From Bryobacterales bacterium (GTDB lineage Bacteria; Acidobacteriota; Terriglobia; Bryobacterales; Bryobacteraceae), in the NCBI GenBank assembly GCA_003142185.1, contig PLOR01000093.1, positions 1-64,000 of the forward strand: a stretch of 64,000 nt of DNA, in the 5' to 3' direction. Numbering within the stretch: position 1 is the stretch's first letter; the number at the start of each line of letters is the position of its first letter. Both the position numbers and the translations under genes were made by a program. This document shows positions 43,893 to 52,565 of the stretch, piece by piece. The notes under the pieces are model-generated. The model did no database searches and was not told the DNA's origin. It saw nothing but the letters and a program-made list of their open reading frames with translations.

Positions 43893-46298
43893 CTACGGGT
43901 GGTCGTCTCTCATCAGCTTGCTCACGCGCTTCAGATTGCTCCTGATCTCGTCGGTGGCGTCGATCAGTTGATTGGTGTCATAAATCACGCGCGGGGTCAA
44001 AAAGATGATCAGTTCGGTGCGCGATGTGCTGACTTGTTTGGTGCCGAACAGCATGCCCAGGACCGGGATGCGATTCAGATACGGGATACCACCCGTGGAT
44101 TCTGTCTTGGATTCGAGGATGGCCCCGCCGATGGCAACCGTGTCGCCATCCTGCATCGTGAGCTGCGTGCTCATGGAGCGGTTGGAGAACGACGGAGAAT
44201 CACCGACGTTGGTAGACGACGACCCCGCCAAGGGAGCGCTCACCTGCTGGTTGACGATCATCGTCACCACGCCGCTCGAGTTGATGTGCGCCAGGATGTT
44301 CAGCGTCACGCCCGTGCTCTGGTTGCTCACGCCCTGGACAAGTTGCGAGTTGCCACCCGTAACTCCCGACAAGCCGGTGGAAGTGGCCACCGGAACCTGG
44401 CTGCCCACGTTCATGGTGGCCGGCACGCTATCGGTGGCGATGATGCTAGGCGAAGAGATCACTTTGGAGCGGCCGCTGCTTTCCTGCGCCTGCAGCGTAC
44501 CGAGCAGTTGTTTGGCCTTCAGAACCAGCGTGCCGGCCTGCAGCAGCACGCCGCCCGGGCCGGCCGCGAGAAATGGCGCCGTCGATGCCGCGATACCGCC
44601 GTTCAGGCTTTGCGAGGAGGTTGCTCCCGTCACACTATTGGTCGCGGTGCTACCGGTGGAGAGCGTGGTTGCGTTGCTGCTTCCCGCCGATTGCAGATAG
44701 GTTTGCAAGCCCGCCGCGAAATTGCCCGACAGGTCTACCTCGTAAATCTTGCAGTCGATCAACACCTGCCGCGGCGCCACATCCAACTGCCGCAGCAGAT
44801 TCTGAATATCCTCCCAGTCCTGCGGCGTTCCCTGCACCAGGAGCGTGTTATCGAACGGATTGGGGATGACGTGCGGCATGTGGGCGGGCGGTTCGCCGCC
44901 GGTGGTCCCCTGGCCCAAGTAGCTGCCGGTGCGGTCGGCCATGGCCGACTGCGCCGTTCCATTGGCGGTCAAACCCTGCCCCTGCATGGGCGCCCCTTGG
45001 GTCTGATATCCGCCGTAACCGCCGTAACCGCCGGACATATTGCCGTAGCCCGTCCCCATGGATCCGCCGTAGCTCATGGAGCCGCCGCCGTAGCCACCGC
45101 CCATGCCGCCGCCGCCGTAGCCACCGCCCATGCCGCCACCGCCATAGCCACCGCCCATGCCGCCGCCGCCATAGCCACCGCCCATGCCGCCGCCGCCCAT
45201 GCCGTAGCCCGTGCCATTCAAGCCGAGGCCCGAAGCGTACATGCTATTGTTAGCTTGCTCGGCCAATCCGATCAGCGCCATCGGATTCCCGGTGTACAGC
45301 GCCATGATCGCCATGGCCACCGTCTCGGCGCGGCCATACTTCAAGCGGTACACCCAGTTATTGGTCGATCCCGCCGTCACTTTCACAGGGATGTCCAGCT
45401 TGTCGATCCACTTCTGTACTTCCGCGAAGATGCCCGGATTGGGAGCCACGGCAATCAGGGTGTTGATGCGGTCTACCGGAATGAACCGCACGGCTGAGCT
45501 CTTCTCGGAGAGCGCGTAGGCTTTGAAGACCGTGTCCAGTTCCTTGGCCAGGTCGGTGGGACGGCTGTTCTCGATGTCGAAAAGGCGGACGCGCTTGGAC
45601 GCGAAGGTGTCGCTGTCAAACATCGCGATCAGTTCCATCGTCCGCCGCATGTTGCGGCCGTTGTCTTCGAGAATCAGCAGATTCGCCGGATCATAGGTGG
45701 AGTGCGTGGCGCCTTCGCCGTAGAATGGCGTCAGCAGTTTGTCCATGTCCACGGCGGTGGCGTACTTGAGGAAAATCAGGTTCAGAACCATCTGCTCGTC
45801 GTCGGGCAGCGTCTTGGCGTCCGCGTTGATGATCGGCTCCAGCGGAAGCTGGGACACCGCGTTGACCGGCACGATCCGGTACAGGTCGCCGACCTTCACG
45901 ATGGTGCTGGCATTGACCCGGAGGATGGTTTGGAGAAGCGTCATCAGATCCACCGGCTTCACTTCGCCGTAGGTGTGAATGGTGACCGAGCCTCTGACCC
46001 GCGGATCGATCATTATATTGATCTTCAGCAGCTTGGAGATCAGGTTGACCATCTCGATGAGATTCACGTTGTCCATCGAGAGCAGACCCTGGTCGGCCAT
46101 CTTCGGCTCCTGCGCCGGCGCGGTGGCCTTGGCGGGCGCGGCCTGCTGCGCCGGCGCCGGCTGCGCTGGCTGCGGCTGCGGTTGCTGCGCCTGCCGCTGC
46201 TGCGTAATGTCCTCGATCGATCTCGACGGAGCCTGCGCCAGCAACGCCGGAATCATGGCGCCGGCGAGCGCGAGCGAAAGAAAGAAGCTGCGGTGCAT
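43893..46298 (-). CDS. gspD: type II secretion secretin GspD
   Basis: An 801-residue outer-membrane secretin. A signal peptide (1-21), a Gln/Pro/Ala-rich linker (30-65), N-domains N0-N2 (70-360, including VNLIEMVNLISKLLKINIMIDPRVRG) and the secretin domain (about 500-790, with VPVATSTG, TMQDGDTVAIGG and the C-terminal LIIFLTPRVI strand) are visible. A Gly/Met/Tyr repeat insert is placed at about 360-425. It forms the exit channel of the machine. The lipoprotein pilotin signal is absent, so assembly may need another factor. Start is four bases after the preceding small gene's stop. Confidence 0.93.
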   Translation of the reverse strand: MHRSFFLSLALAGAMIPALLAQAPSRSIEDITQQRQAQQPQPQPAQPAPAQQAAPAKATAPAQEPKMADQGLLSMDNVNLIEMVNLISKLLKINIMIDPRVRGSVTIHTYGEVKPVDLMTLLQTILRVNASTIVKVGDLYRIVPVNAVSQLPLEPIINADAKTLPDDEQMVLNLIFLKYATAVDMDKLLTPFYGEGATHSTYDPANLLILEDNGRNMRRTMELIAMFDSDTFASKRVRLFDIENSRPTDLAKELDTVFKAYALSEKSSAVRFIPVDRINTLIAVAPNPGIFAEVQKWIDKLDIPVKVTAGSTNNWVYRLKYGRAETVAMAIMALYTGNPMALIGLAEQANNSMYASGLGLNGTGYGMGGGGMGGGYGGGGMGGGYGGGGMGGGYGGGGMGGGYGGGSMSYGGSMGTGYGNMSGGYGGYGGYQTQGAPMQGQGLTANGTAQSAMADRTGSYLGQGTTGGEPPAHMPHVIPNPFDNTLLVQGTPQDWEDIQNLLRQLDVAPRQVLIDCKIYEVDLSGNFAAGLQTYLQSAGSSNATTLSTGSTATNSVTGATSSQSLNGGIAASTAPFLAAGPGGVLLQAGTLVLKAKQLLGTLQAQESSGRSKVISSPSIIATDSVPATMNVGSQVPVATSTGLSGVTGGNSQLVQGVSNQSTGVTLNILAHINSSGVVTMIVNQQVSAPLAGSSSTNVGDSPSFSNRSMSTQLTMQDGDTVAIGGAILESKTESTGGIPYLNRIPVLGMLFGTKQVSTSRTELIIFLTPRVIYDTNQLIDATDEIRSNLKRVSKLMRDDHP
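45045..45215 (-). repeat. tandem 27-bp repeat inside gspD
   Basis: About four near-identical 27-base units (roughly 45087-45206), with degenerate flanks. Each encodes nine residues of the form GGYGGGGMG. The repeat keeps the frame, so it is a coding low-complexity insert between the N-domains and the secretin domain, and likely varies in number between strains. Confidence 0.85.
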
Positions 46299-46301
46299 CG
46301 G

Positions 46302-46685
46302 TTACTCCCGCCCGCTTGCCGGGCCCGCCTGCTGGCGCGCCCAGAAGGCTTGCTCCGCCGCGTCCAGCTCCGATTTCTTGGTCCGCCACCGGTAAACGCC
46401 GAAGGGGCCCGGCCGTTCAAAGCGGACGGCGTCGCCATCGTCCCAGGCCCTGGTGTTGTCCCATGCCTCGGGGCGTGCGGGAGCCACCGATTGGGCTTCC
46501 GCCCGCGTAATGCCGAACGGAGTCCGGCGGTAGATCCACGTCTTGCCTTGCGCGTCGGTATGGCGGTAGAGGTTGGACTCCACCACTACCGCGCCGGCGG
46601 GTATGGCGAGCGTCGCCGTCCCGCCAGCCGGCTCGGCCGCTCGCAGCGCCATCATCGAAACCAAAAGTATTAGAAATGTTTTCAT
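46302..46685 (-). CDS. small exported protein in the secretion operon
   Basis: A 127-residue exported protein (signal peptide 1-16). The mature part begins with a beta-rich segment (TATLAIPAGAVVVESNLYRHTDAQGKTWIYRRTPFGITR) and ends in helices with many aromatic residues (VYRWRTKKSELDAAEQAFW). No family was recognised. It lies between gspC and gspD, 58 bases after gspC and four bases before gspD, so it is probably a periplasmic accessory of this secretion system. Confidence 0.7.
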   Translation of the reverse strand: MKTFLILLVSMMALRAAEPAGGTATLAIPAGAVVVESNLYRHTDAQGKTWIYRRTPFGITRAEAQSVAPARPEAWDNTRAWDDGDAVRFERPGPFGVYRWRTKKSELDAAEQAFWARQQAGPASGRE

Positions 46686-46743
46686 TGCTTACTCTCCCAG
46701 ATCTACAAACTTCGCGCAGGCATTGGTGGGTAGCGCCTGACCT

Positions 46744-47469
46744 TCACTGCACCGGCTCCCAGAGACAGGCCGAACCGAACGGCGTGCGACTCATCACCTT
46801 GCGGTAGCCATCCACCACCGATCCGACCGCCGACGTGTCGCCCGGGTTGCAAAGCTTGACGCCGAAGTGGGTCGCCTCGCCGGGTCCGGGCGCCGCCGGC
46901 GGCGGAGGCGGGGGCGCGTATACGGGAGCAGGCACATCGGTCCGCACCGCGGCAGCCTGCATGGCGGGACTCGTGTTATCTTCCAACTCGTACACCGACT
47001 TGTGAATCACCTGGTCTCTCCACGCGAACTCGATCTCTCTTGTATTGACGCTGCGCAGCGTGAATTCGCCGATCGTCTCACCCGGATGCACCGCCTCGTG
47101 CTCCGAACTTTTCGTGACGCTGAGGATGGCGATCGGCCTGCCATCCAGATTCATGTATCCGTGATAGACCGGCAGCGGCGGCACCGGCGGGGGAGGCGGG
47201 GGCACCGGAGGCGGCGGGAGCGGAACGTTGGGATCGCGCGAGCGGTCCAGCAGGTCTTTCTGCGCCACTTCTTTGTAAGCGGACGGCAGCACCGCCGGCG
47301 GGTTGGGCAACGGCTGCCAGGGCGCCGTTGGCGGCGCGGCCACGGGGCGGCCCAGGGTCGCGGCCTGATGCGCCTTGGCGGCGCGCCACCCGTCCCGCAA
47401 TTCGATGGTGGTCCATACCACGGCGCCCGCCAGAGCCAAATTGAGGACGATCCAGAGCTTGCGATTCAC
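46744..47469 (-). CDS. gspC: GspC-like inner-membrane protein
   Basis: A 241-residue protein: short cytoplasmic end, one membrane helix (5-23), a linker, a Pro-rich stretch (about 82-98) and a beta-rich domain (VYHGYMNLDGRPIAILSVTKSSEHEAVHPGETIG, 100-165) like the GspC homology region that contacts the secretin, then another Pro-rich tail. There is no PDZ domain. Assignment relies on position between gspM and gspD and on the HR-like motif; it may be a diverged GspC. Its start overlaps the gspM stop (ATGA). Confidence 0.75.
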   Translation of the reverse strand: MNRKLWIVLNLALAGAVVWTTIELRDGWRAAKAHQAATLGRPVAAPPTAPWQPLPNPPAVLPSAYKEVAQKDLLDRSRDPNVPLPPPPVPPPPPPVPPLPVYHGYMNLDGRPIAILSVTKSSEHEAVHPGETIGEFTLRSVNTREIEFAWRDQVIHKSVYELEDNTSPAMQAAAVRTDVPAPVYAPPPPPPAAPGPGEATHFGVKLCNPGDTSAVGSVVDGYRKVMSRTPFGSACLWEPVQ

Positions 47470-48062
47470 GCTCCCTGCCCCCCTTTCTTCTCGGGCAACA
47501 GTTTGCGCGCCACCAGCGCACCCACCGAAAGATGCACCTGTATGTTCTTGTTCTTGTCGTTGCCGCCGTTGACGCGGAGCTCGTTGGTGGCCAGGATCTG
47601 CGGCTGGTCGGCCAGCCCCGCCAACAGGTTCACCAGTTGATCGATGCCGCAGACGAAGGCCACCTCGACGCTGACTTCGCCGTAGTCGCCGCTCACCACC
47701 GCTTCGCCCATGCGCTCGACGCCGCGCACTTCGATGCCGTTGGCCTTGGCGACGCCCTGCACGAGCTCCAGCAACTGGGCCTGCGCCTGGGCCTTGGTGT
47801 CGGCCTTGAGGATGCCTTTTTCGCGCGTGGCCAACTCCGCCTGCGCATGGCGGAGCCGCCCTTCCTTACCCGGAACGGAGGCCGCCTTGACGCGCAACGA
47901 TTCCAGCCGGTTCTCGGCGATGGGAATGGCTTCGGCGGCCGGAACCGATCCCGCGTCGGAGCCCGCAAACAGGCCGAACCGCCAGGCCGCGGCAGGAATC
48001 AACAGCGCCGCGCCCGCCACCAGCCACGCCCGCGAGCGGCGGTCCAGGTTCCCGATGGTCAT
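47466..48062 (-). CDS. gspM: GspM/PilO-like protein
   Basis: A 198-residue bitopic protein with one membrane helix (about 14-32), a coiled coil (48-105) and a ferredoxin-like C-terminal domain (110-190, GIEVRGVERMGEAVVSGDYGEVSVEVAFVCG). This is the GspM/PilO arrangement, which pairs with GspL to couple the cytoplasmic ATPase to the pseudopilus. ATG 48062 overlaps the gspL stop by four bases (ATGA); the long open frame to 49013 is a shadow inside gspL. Confidence 0.82.
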   Translation of the reverse strand: MTIGNLDRRSRAWLVAGAALLIPAAAWRFGLFAGSDAGSVPAAEAIPIAENRLESLRVKAASVPGKEGRLRHAQAELATREKGILKADTKAQAQAQLLELVQGVAKANGIEVRGVERMGEAVVSGDYGEVSVEVAFVCGIDQLVNLLAGLADQPQILATNELRVNGGNDKNKNIQVHLSVGALVARKLLPEKKGGQGA

Positions 48063-49384
48063 GACTTCCCCCTGGTGGTGTGAATCTGGAACGTCTCTCC
48101 GGCGCCCGCTGCCGCGTGCTGGTCCATATCCATTTGCGAATTCCGGAACAGCGGCGAAGAGTCGAGAATCTTCAGCAGCGGCGCGGCCTGCGGCGCCTCC
48201 CCATTGATCCGCGCCGAATCGCGCGTCAGCTCGAGGGCGTTGGTCCACGCCGGCGGCTCTACCAGGCGGGTGAGCTCGCTGAGCGCGTCCAGATCGGCGC
48301 GCGTGCGTCCGCGGTATTGGTCGAGCAGCGCGGTGCGGGCGCGCGTTCGCTCGGTTTCCCGGTCCAGCGCGGCGGCGCGCACGGCGCCGGGTTGGACGCG
48401 CGCGATTTGGGCCTCCAGCGTCTTCAGATACCGGCGATCTTCGAACTTCGGCCACGCGATCATGCCGATCAGCGCCGCCAGCGCCAGCCCGGCGAGCACC
48501 GCTGTGGGAACGAACATGGCGCGCGAGCGCGAGCGCCGGTACTCGCGCGGCAAAACGTTCGCCGCCGGCGCCAGCCGGGGACAGGCCCCTGCCAGCGCCG
48601 TGGCGTACGGCAGTGCGTTGCGGGATAAATCGTTTTCCACCGGATTGACGGTGGGCCGGGGCAGCAATTCCTCCAGCGTCGTCGGCTGGGTTTCCGGCGG
48701 CAGCCGCAGCTCGGCCAAAGCCAGCGCCGCGGCGCGTTCCGGCGCCATCTCGAACTCGGCGGAAAACACCGGCCGCCACGGGCTTTCGCCGTATACCTCT
48801 ACCGCGCCCTCCGGCGTGCGGCCGAGCCCCACGAAGCCTTCCCCGTCGCGATGGCCGTTCAGGCGGACGGCGGTGTGCACCGCGGCAGCGGAGAAGGTGA
48901 AACTGGAAATGGCAATGCCCGCCGCCGTAAACAGCTCCATGTAATGCTCGATCGCGGTGCGGCGCGCGATGCCCAGCAGCACGCCGCCCGAAGGCAGCGG
49001 GGACCAGCCCCACGCCACCTCATCATCGCCGTAGGGATGCAGCGTGTCGATTTGCAGCCGGATGGCGCTTTCCGTATCGCGGGCCGCCACGCCCGGCAAC
49101 GCCAGTTGGCGGACAATCGTTTCGCGCCGCGGCAGCAGCACGGTGGCGCTCAGGTGGCCGGCGCCGGCGGATTTCAAGAAGCGGCTGTATTCGCCGCCCC
49201 ATTCCGCGGCGGGACGCCCGTCGAAGCCCGCGATGACCAGGCGTCCCAGCACCCGGACGCCGGTCGGCCGTACCCGCGCCACCACCACTTCCAAGTCCGT
49301 GGCGCCGATGGCGATGCCCACGCCGGAACCGAATTCGAGCAGCTTGCGCACGTCTTTGGGAATCGCCAGCGGCATCGATGTCAT
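48059..49384 (-). CDS. gspL: GspL/PilM-PilN-like protein
   Basis: A 441-residue protein. The cytoplasmic actin-like (ASKHA/PilM) part (about 10-280; IAIGATDLEVVVARV, RRETIVRQLALPGV, SAIRLQIDTLHPY) binds GspE; a membrane helix (about 290-310) and a PilN-like coiled coil with a beta domain follow. ATG 49384 overlaps the gspK stop (ATGA), in line with the other junctions; a GTG at 49393 and an ATG at 49375 are alternatives. It links the motor to the pseudopilus. Confidence 0.85.
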   Translation of the reverse strand: MTSMPLAIPKDVRKLLEFGSGVGIAIGATDLEVVVARVRPTGVRVLGRLVIAGFDGRPAAEWGGEYSRFLKSAGAGHLSATVLLPRRETIVRQLALPGVAARDTESAIRLQIDTLHPYGDDEVAWGWSPLPSGGVLLGIARRTAIEHYMELFTAAGIAISSFTFSAAAVHTAVRLNGHRDGEGFVGLGRTPEGAVEVYGESPWRPVFSAEFEMAPERAAALALAELRLPPETQPTTLEELLPRPTVNPVENDLSRNALPYATALAGACPRLAPAANVLPREYRRSRSRAMFVPTAVLAGLALAALIGMIAWPKFEDRRYLKTLEAQIARVQPGAVRAAALDRETERTRARTALLDQYRGRTRADLDALSELTRLVEPPAWTNALELTRDSARINGEAPQAAPLLKILDSSPLFRNSQMDMDQHAAAGAGETFQIHTTRGKS

Positions 49385-50349
49385 TCGCTCCACGCCGTGT
49401 CGTACCAGCGCAAAATGTGAATCGGGGCGTCATAGCCCGGCGGCATGTACTTGACCATCGCCGCCACGGTGCGCCGCAGGTCGGAGAGTTGCCCGTTGTC
49501 CAGGCGCAGGCGCGCGGTGGCCCGTATGGTGACGATGGAGCGGCCACCCACCCGCAGCCTGCCGGCCGCCTCGCCCGCCATTCCCGCCACATCCCCAAGC
49601 TGCTCCTGCAGAATGGGACCCGCGTTGCGCCGCGCCGCCACCGCGGCAATCGCGGCCGGGTTCATCCCCACCGCGGCCAGCACCGCCGGCGAGGCGGTGT
49701 TCACATCCACCTGCGAACTACGCCCGTAGACCGAAAGGCAGTCCACCAGCCCCGCGCGGCGCGCCAGATGCATGCCGCCGGCCGCGTCTTGCTGCGGGGC
49801 ATAGGTTCCGTAAAACAGTTCGGGTGTTACGCCGGGCACGGACAACAATTCCTCAATCTCTTGTAAGGACGCGCCCGCGGGCTGAAAAGACGGTCCCTGC
49901 GTCAGGCCCGGTGGACCAGCCGCGCCGGTGCGTGCCTGGTCGATCGAGTGGGCCAGCGCGTCCGCCCGGACCTCGTCCAGCCCCAGCGCCATTCCCAGCC
50001 GGGTGAGATCTTCGAGGGTGGCTCGGTTGACGTTCAGCTTGGCCGTTTCGGGAATGAATTCCACCCGCACGTCGCCGCTCGCGAAATGGTAGATCACTTG
50101 GGTGGCGCCCTGCGGGATTGTGCTGGCAGCGGGGTTCTGGATACCCCACAGAACCTCGACCGCGGCGCGATCGATGCCCGCCGCAGCCAGGTAATAGCTG
50201 CGCAAGCCATCGAGCGCGGTGGACGTGCGTTCGGTTTCTCCGTGAATCGTGGTCGCCAGCGAAAACCCGATCGCCGCCAGCGCCGCCGAAAGCCAGAGCA
50301 CCGCTAGCAGCGCGCTGCCGCGGCGCCGATGCGCGTTTCGAGCCACCAC
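49381..50349 (-). CDS. gspK: minor pseudopilin GspK
   Basis: A 322-residue minor pseudopilin. The short leader ends in RRRG followed by SALLAVLWLSAALAAIGF, a type IV prepilin cleavage site and membrane helix. GspK-specific segments follow: ERTSTALDGLRSYYLAAAGIDRA, AKLNVNRATLEDLTRL and the later SQVDVNTASPAVLAAVG helix-hairpin-helix. It caps the pseudopilus tip with GspI and GspJ. GTG 50349 (or 50346) keeps a standard leader; the frame is open to 50772 but passes through the MITE-like element. Its end overlaps gspL. Confidence 0.9.
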   Translation of the reverse strand: MVARNAHRRRGSALLAVLWLSAALAAIGFSLATTIHGETERTSTALDGLRSYYLAAAGIDRAAVEVLWGIQNPAASTIPQGATQVIYHFASGDVRVEFIPETAKLNVNRATLEDLTRLGMALGLDEVRADALAHSIDQARTGAAGPPGLTQGPSFQPAGASLQEIEELLSVPGVTPELFYGTYAPQQDAAGGMHLARRAGLVDCLSVYGRSSQVDVNTASPAVLAAVGMNPAAIAAVAARRNAGPILQEQLGDVAGMAGEAAGRLRVGGRSIVTIRATARLRLDNGQLSDLRRTVAAMVKYMPPGYDAPIHILRWYDTAWSE

Positions 50350-50575
50350 CGTGAGGGAGTCACCGTGGGCCTGCGGCTCTGCCAAGGGGATGAAGCCAAG
50401 CGCCGTGGCGCGGGCCGTCAGGCCTGCAGAGCCGAGAGTCATCTCGGCTTTTCTTCCCAGAGTGCTGGCATGATCTTCAACCGAGCGGTTGCCGGCGACC
50501 GTGTTCGTCCCCTTCCGCGCGGCGCTCGCTACGCCGGCCGCGGGTGTGCGCCATGGAAGTGGGCGCCTTGCGGCT

Positions 50576-50728
50576 GGCTTTGTATCAGGGCACGGCTTCA
50601 GCCGTGCCGCAACGCATCGGTAGCCAAAGGCTTTAGCCACTGAGTCTCTCCTGAGTCCGCAGGGGCTGAAGCCCAAATCCTTCTCCCGATCCTTCGGCAC
50701 GGCTAAAGCCTTGCCCTGATACAAAGCC
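50576..50728. mobile_element. MITE-like element with 15-bp perfect terminal repeats
   Basis: GGCTTTGTATCAGGG (50576-50590) and its exact reverse complement CCCTGATACAAAGCC (50714-50728) bound a 153-base element containing a hairpin CACGGCTTCAGCCGTG. There is no gene. It separates gspJ from gspK. A matching right end starts the window (13-25). The flanking 50350-50575 and 50729-50849 contain nothing else recognisable. Confidence 0.7.
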
Positions 50729-50849
50729 TCCTGACAGAGCAAAGTGTTGTGTGCCCCTACGCTCAGATTCATGCGAATTCACCAGGAATGGAGCGTTTCG
50801 CCATTTCTGCGTCGCACACCCGGCGGCCGCTCCGCAGCGCGTCATATTA

Positions 50850-51677
50850 TCAAAAGTCCTCATAATGGATCTGCCAGGATCGGTGAATGCGGATCGGCGC
50901 CGTCACCGTGATCGGCTGCAGGTGTGAAGGATCGGCTACCAGCGGCGCCATTTCCACTCGAATCGCCACCGGCCAGCCGGTGCCCGTCGCGGTCGTCATC
51001 CATTGCGGCGGCAAGAACTGGGGCTGCCTCGGGGGCGATGGCGGCGTCACCAGATAAGAGAACCGGCAATAGGCCAGTTTGTCCGCCAGCACAAACGATT
51101 TTGGACTGGCCACAACGGGCGTGAAATGCACCATCATCCCGGCCACTGGGTCGGGGGTCATATCGGCGCAGGCGCCGCCGGCGCCAATCCGCGTGTATGG
51201 CGTCTCGTTCACCACCAGCCGCACTCCCGCACCCTCCTCGCCCGGAATCACGAACATCTCGAGGATCTGCGCCGGGCCGCGCCAGCCTTGCTGCAACGAG
51301 AATGTGGAAACCAGCCGCATGGCTTGCGGCTCGGCCTGAAAAAACACGAAGGTGGAATTCTGCAAGTCCGGGCGTCCCATGCATGGCGGCTGCACCGGGA
51401 CCAGCCCTTCCAATTCCTGCACCAGCACTCGCTGCGCGCCGGCCACGCGCCGGTTGGCGAGCAGCTTTTCATCCGTCTTGTGCAGCGCCTGCAAGGCCAC
51501 TTCGAGAGAAAGCAGCATAGCCACCGAAAGCGCGCTCAGCAACGTTACGGCGATCAGGACCTCAATCAGCGTCACGCCGGCCTGCCGGCTTCGCGCGTCA
51601 GAAGCAGTGAAAGAACCATGGCCACAGATAAACACAGATGAACACGGATCGAGAACAAGAGTCTTATCAGTGTTCAT
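50850..51677 (-). CDS. gspJ: minor pseudopilin GspJ
   Basis: A 275-residue minor pseudopilin (234 without the leader). RSRQAG then VTLIEVLIAVTLLSAL is a perfect prepilin peptidase site (G/VTLIE) with the conserved Glu5. The C-terminal globular region (YCRFSYLVT, WPVAIRVEM) fits GspJ. The only in-frame starts are ATG 51677 and GTG 51635, both inside the family E repeat, so the leader peptide is encoded by the repeat. Neither has a clear ribosome site. It forms the tip complex with GspK and GspI. Confidence 0.88.
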   Translation of the reverse strand: MNTDKTLVLDPCSSVFICGHGSFTASDARSRQAGVTLIEVLIAVTLLSALSVAMLLSLEVALQALHKTDEKLLANRRVAGAQRVLVQELEGLVPVQPPCMGRPDLQNSTFVFFQAEPQAMRLVSTFSLQQGWRGPAQILEMFVIPGEEGAGVRLVVNETPYTRIGAGGACADMTPDPVAGMMVHFTPVVASPKSFVLADKLAYCRFSYLVTPPSPPRQPQFLPPQWMTTATGTGWPVAIRVEMAPLVADPSHLQPITVTAPIRIHRSWQIHYEDF

Positions 51678-51699
51678 CGGTGTTCATCCGTGGCCAGAA
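51616..51699. repeat. family E inverted repeat overlapping the gspJ start
   Basis: TGGCCACAGATAAACACAGA faces TGTTCATCGGTGTTCATCCG followed by TGGCCA; 23 of 26 arm positions pair. The centre carries GAGTCTTATC as in the copy at 17381-17449. It lies between gspI and gspJ and contains the gspJ start codons. Confidence 0.78.
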
Positions 51700-51705
51700 A
51701 CCGCA

Positions 51706-52101
51706 TCATGGCCCCAGCACTCTGCGGCGCAGGCCCTCGATCTTAAAGGTCCGGCGCTGGCCGGAGGCCATCCACCATATCTCCAGCCGCACGTGGTCAA
51801 GCGCGATGGCGCCCGGGGCGGGCGTCGGCGGCGCTTCAAAGGGCGTGATCTGCGCTACCCATCCCGCCACTAACCCGCCGGTCAAATCGGTGTCGAACGT
51901 CCCGCTCGGCGGCGCGGCGGGGTCCGCCAGGATGTCGTTCATCCGCAGGCGTGCCAACTGCGCCACCCGGTCGTAGTCGCGCAGCCGCGCGGCATTGCGT
52001 ACCGAGCCGGAAATGGCCGCCAGCAGCCCCACCACGGCGATCGCCATGATGAGCGTGGCGACGATCATTTCGAGCAGGGTGAATCCGCGCGTGCGCCTCA
52101 C
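51706..52101 (-). CDS. gspI: minor pseudopilin GspI
   Basis: A 131-residue minor pseudopilin. MRRTRG then FTLLEMIVATLIMAIAVVGL is a textbook prepilin leader, cleavage site and Glu5 helix. The C-terminus has VRLEIWWMASGQRRTFKIEGLRR, a GspI-like end. Its start overlaps the gspH stop (ATGA). It initiates pseudopilus tip assembly. Confidence 0.9.
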   Translation of the reverse strand: MRRTRGFTLLEMIVATLIMAIAVVGLLAAISGSVRNAARLRDYDRVAQLARLRMNDILADPAAPPSGTFDTDLTGGLVAGWVAQITPFEAPPTPAPGAIALDHVRLEIWWMASGQRRTFKIEGLRRRVLGP

Positions 52102-52565
52102 TCTGTATGGACGGTTTCCACGCGCGGAAAGCCGGTCATGGGGTCCAATTGCACCCTGCGCCGTCCGCCATGGCGGTTGGAATACTCGACGCCAATGGCT
52201 GGCGCCGTACCGCCGGGGACGATCAGAAGCTGGCGGCCGCCGCCCTCGGAGCCGTCGCCGTCCGGCAACACCTTGTCCATGGTGATGCCTTGCGGCACCT
52301 GGAATCGCCGCGCGAAGCCGTCGCTGCCGTCCGCGGAAATGGTTCCGTCTTTGAGCGAGATCGACACCACCACCGGGTGTTCGCTGCGTTCGGCGTGGGT
52401 CACCGCCCCGTTCAGGAAACTGGCGATGGCGTCGCCGGTGGAGGCCAACCGCACGCTGTCCAGGCCGGCCGAAACCGAGGGAATCGAGACGCTTACCACG
52501 ATCCCGATCACGGCCACCACCACCAGCATCTCGATCAGCGTCACGCCCGAAGTAGGACGGACCAT
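52098..52565 (-). CDS. gspH: minor pseudopilin GspH
   Basis: A 155-residue pseudopilin. MVRPTSG then VTLIEMLVVVAVIGIVVSVSIP gives the leader, cleavage site and Glu5. The later GDAIASFLNGAVTHAERSEHPVVVSI matches the GspH helix and following strand. ATG 52565 is the only sensible start; it falls inside the left arm of a family B repeat. The open frame to 52763 runs through the whole repeat. It overlaps gspI by four bases. Confidence 0.9.
   Translation of the reverse strand: MVRPTSGVTLIEMLVVVAVIGIVVSVSIPSVSAGLDSVRLASTGDAIASFLNGAVTHAERSEHPVVVSISLKDGTISADGSDGFARRFQVPQGITMDKVLPDGDGSEGGGRQLLIVPGGTAPAIGVEYSNRHGGRRRVQLDPMTGFPRVETVHTE

Noticed and set aside
45045-45215. CRISPR-like array
   Set aside because: The 27-base units are directly adjacent with no unique spacers and stay in frame with gspD, so they are a coding tandem repeat.
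43899-45497. Long open frame antisense to gspD, His/Ala rich
   Set aside because: It arises from the Gly-rich repeat read backwards; gspD has a signal peptide, N-domains and secretin domain.
50350-50772. A longer GspK with about 140 extra N-terminal residues
   Set aside because: The extension runs through the MITE-like element and would put the prepilin cleavage site far inside the protein; a short leader from GTG 50349 fits the family.
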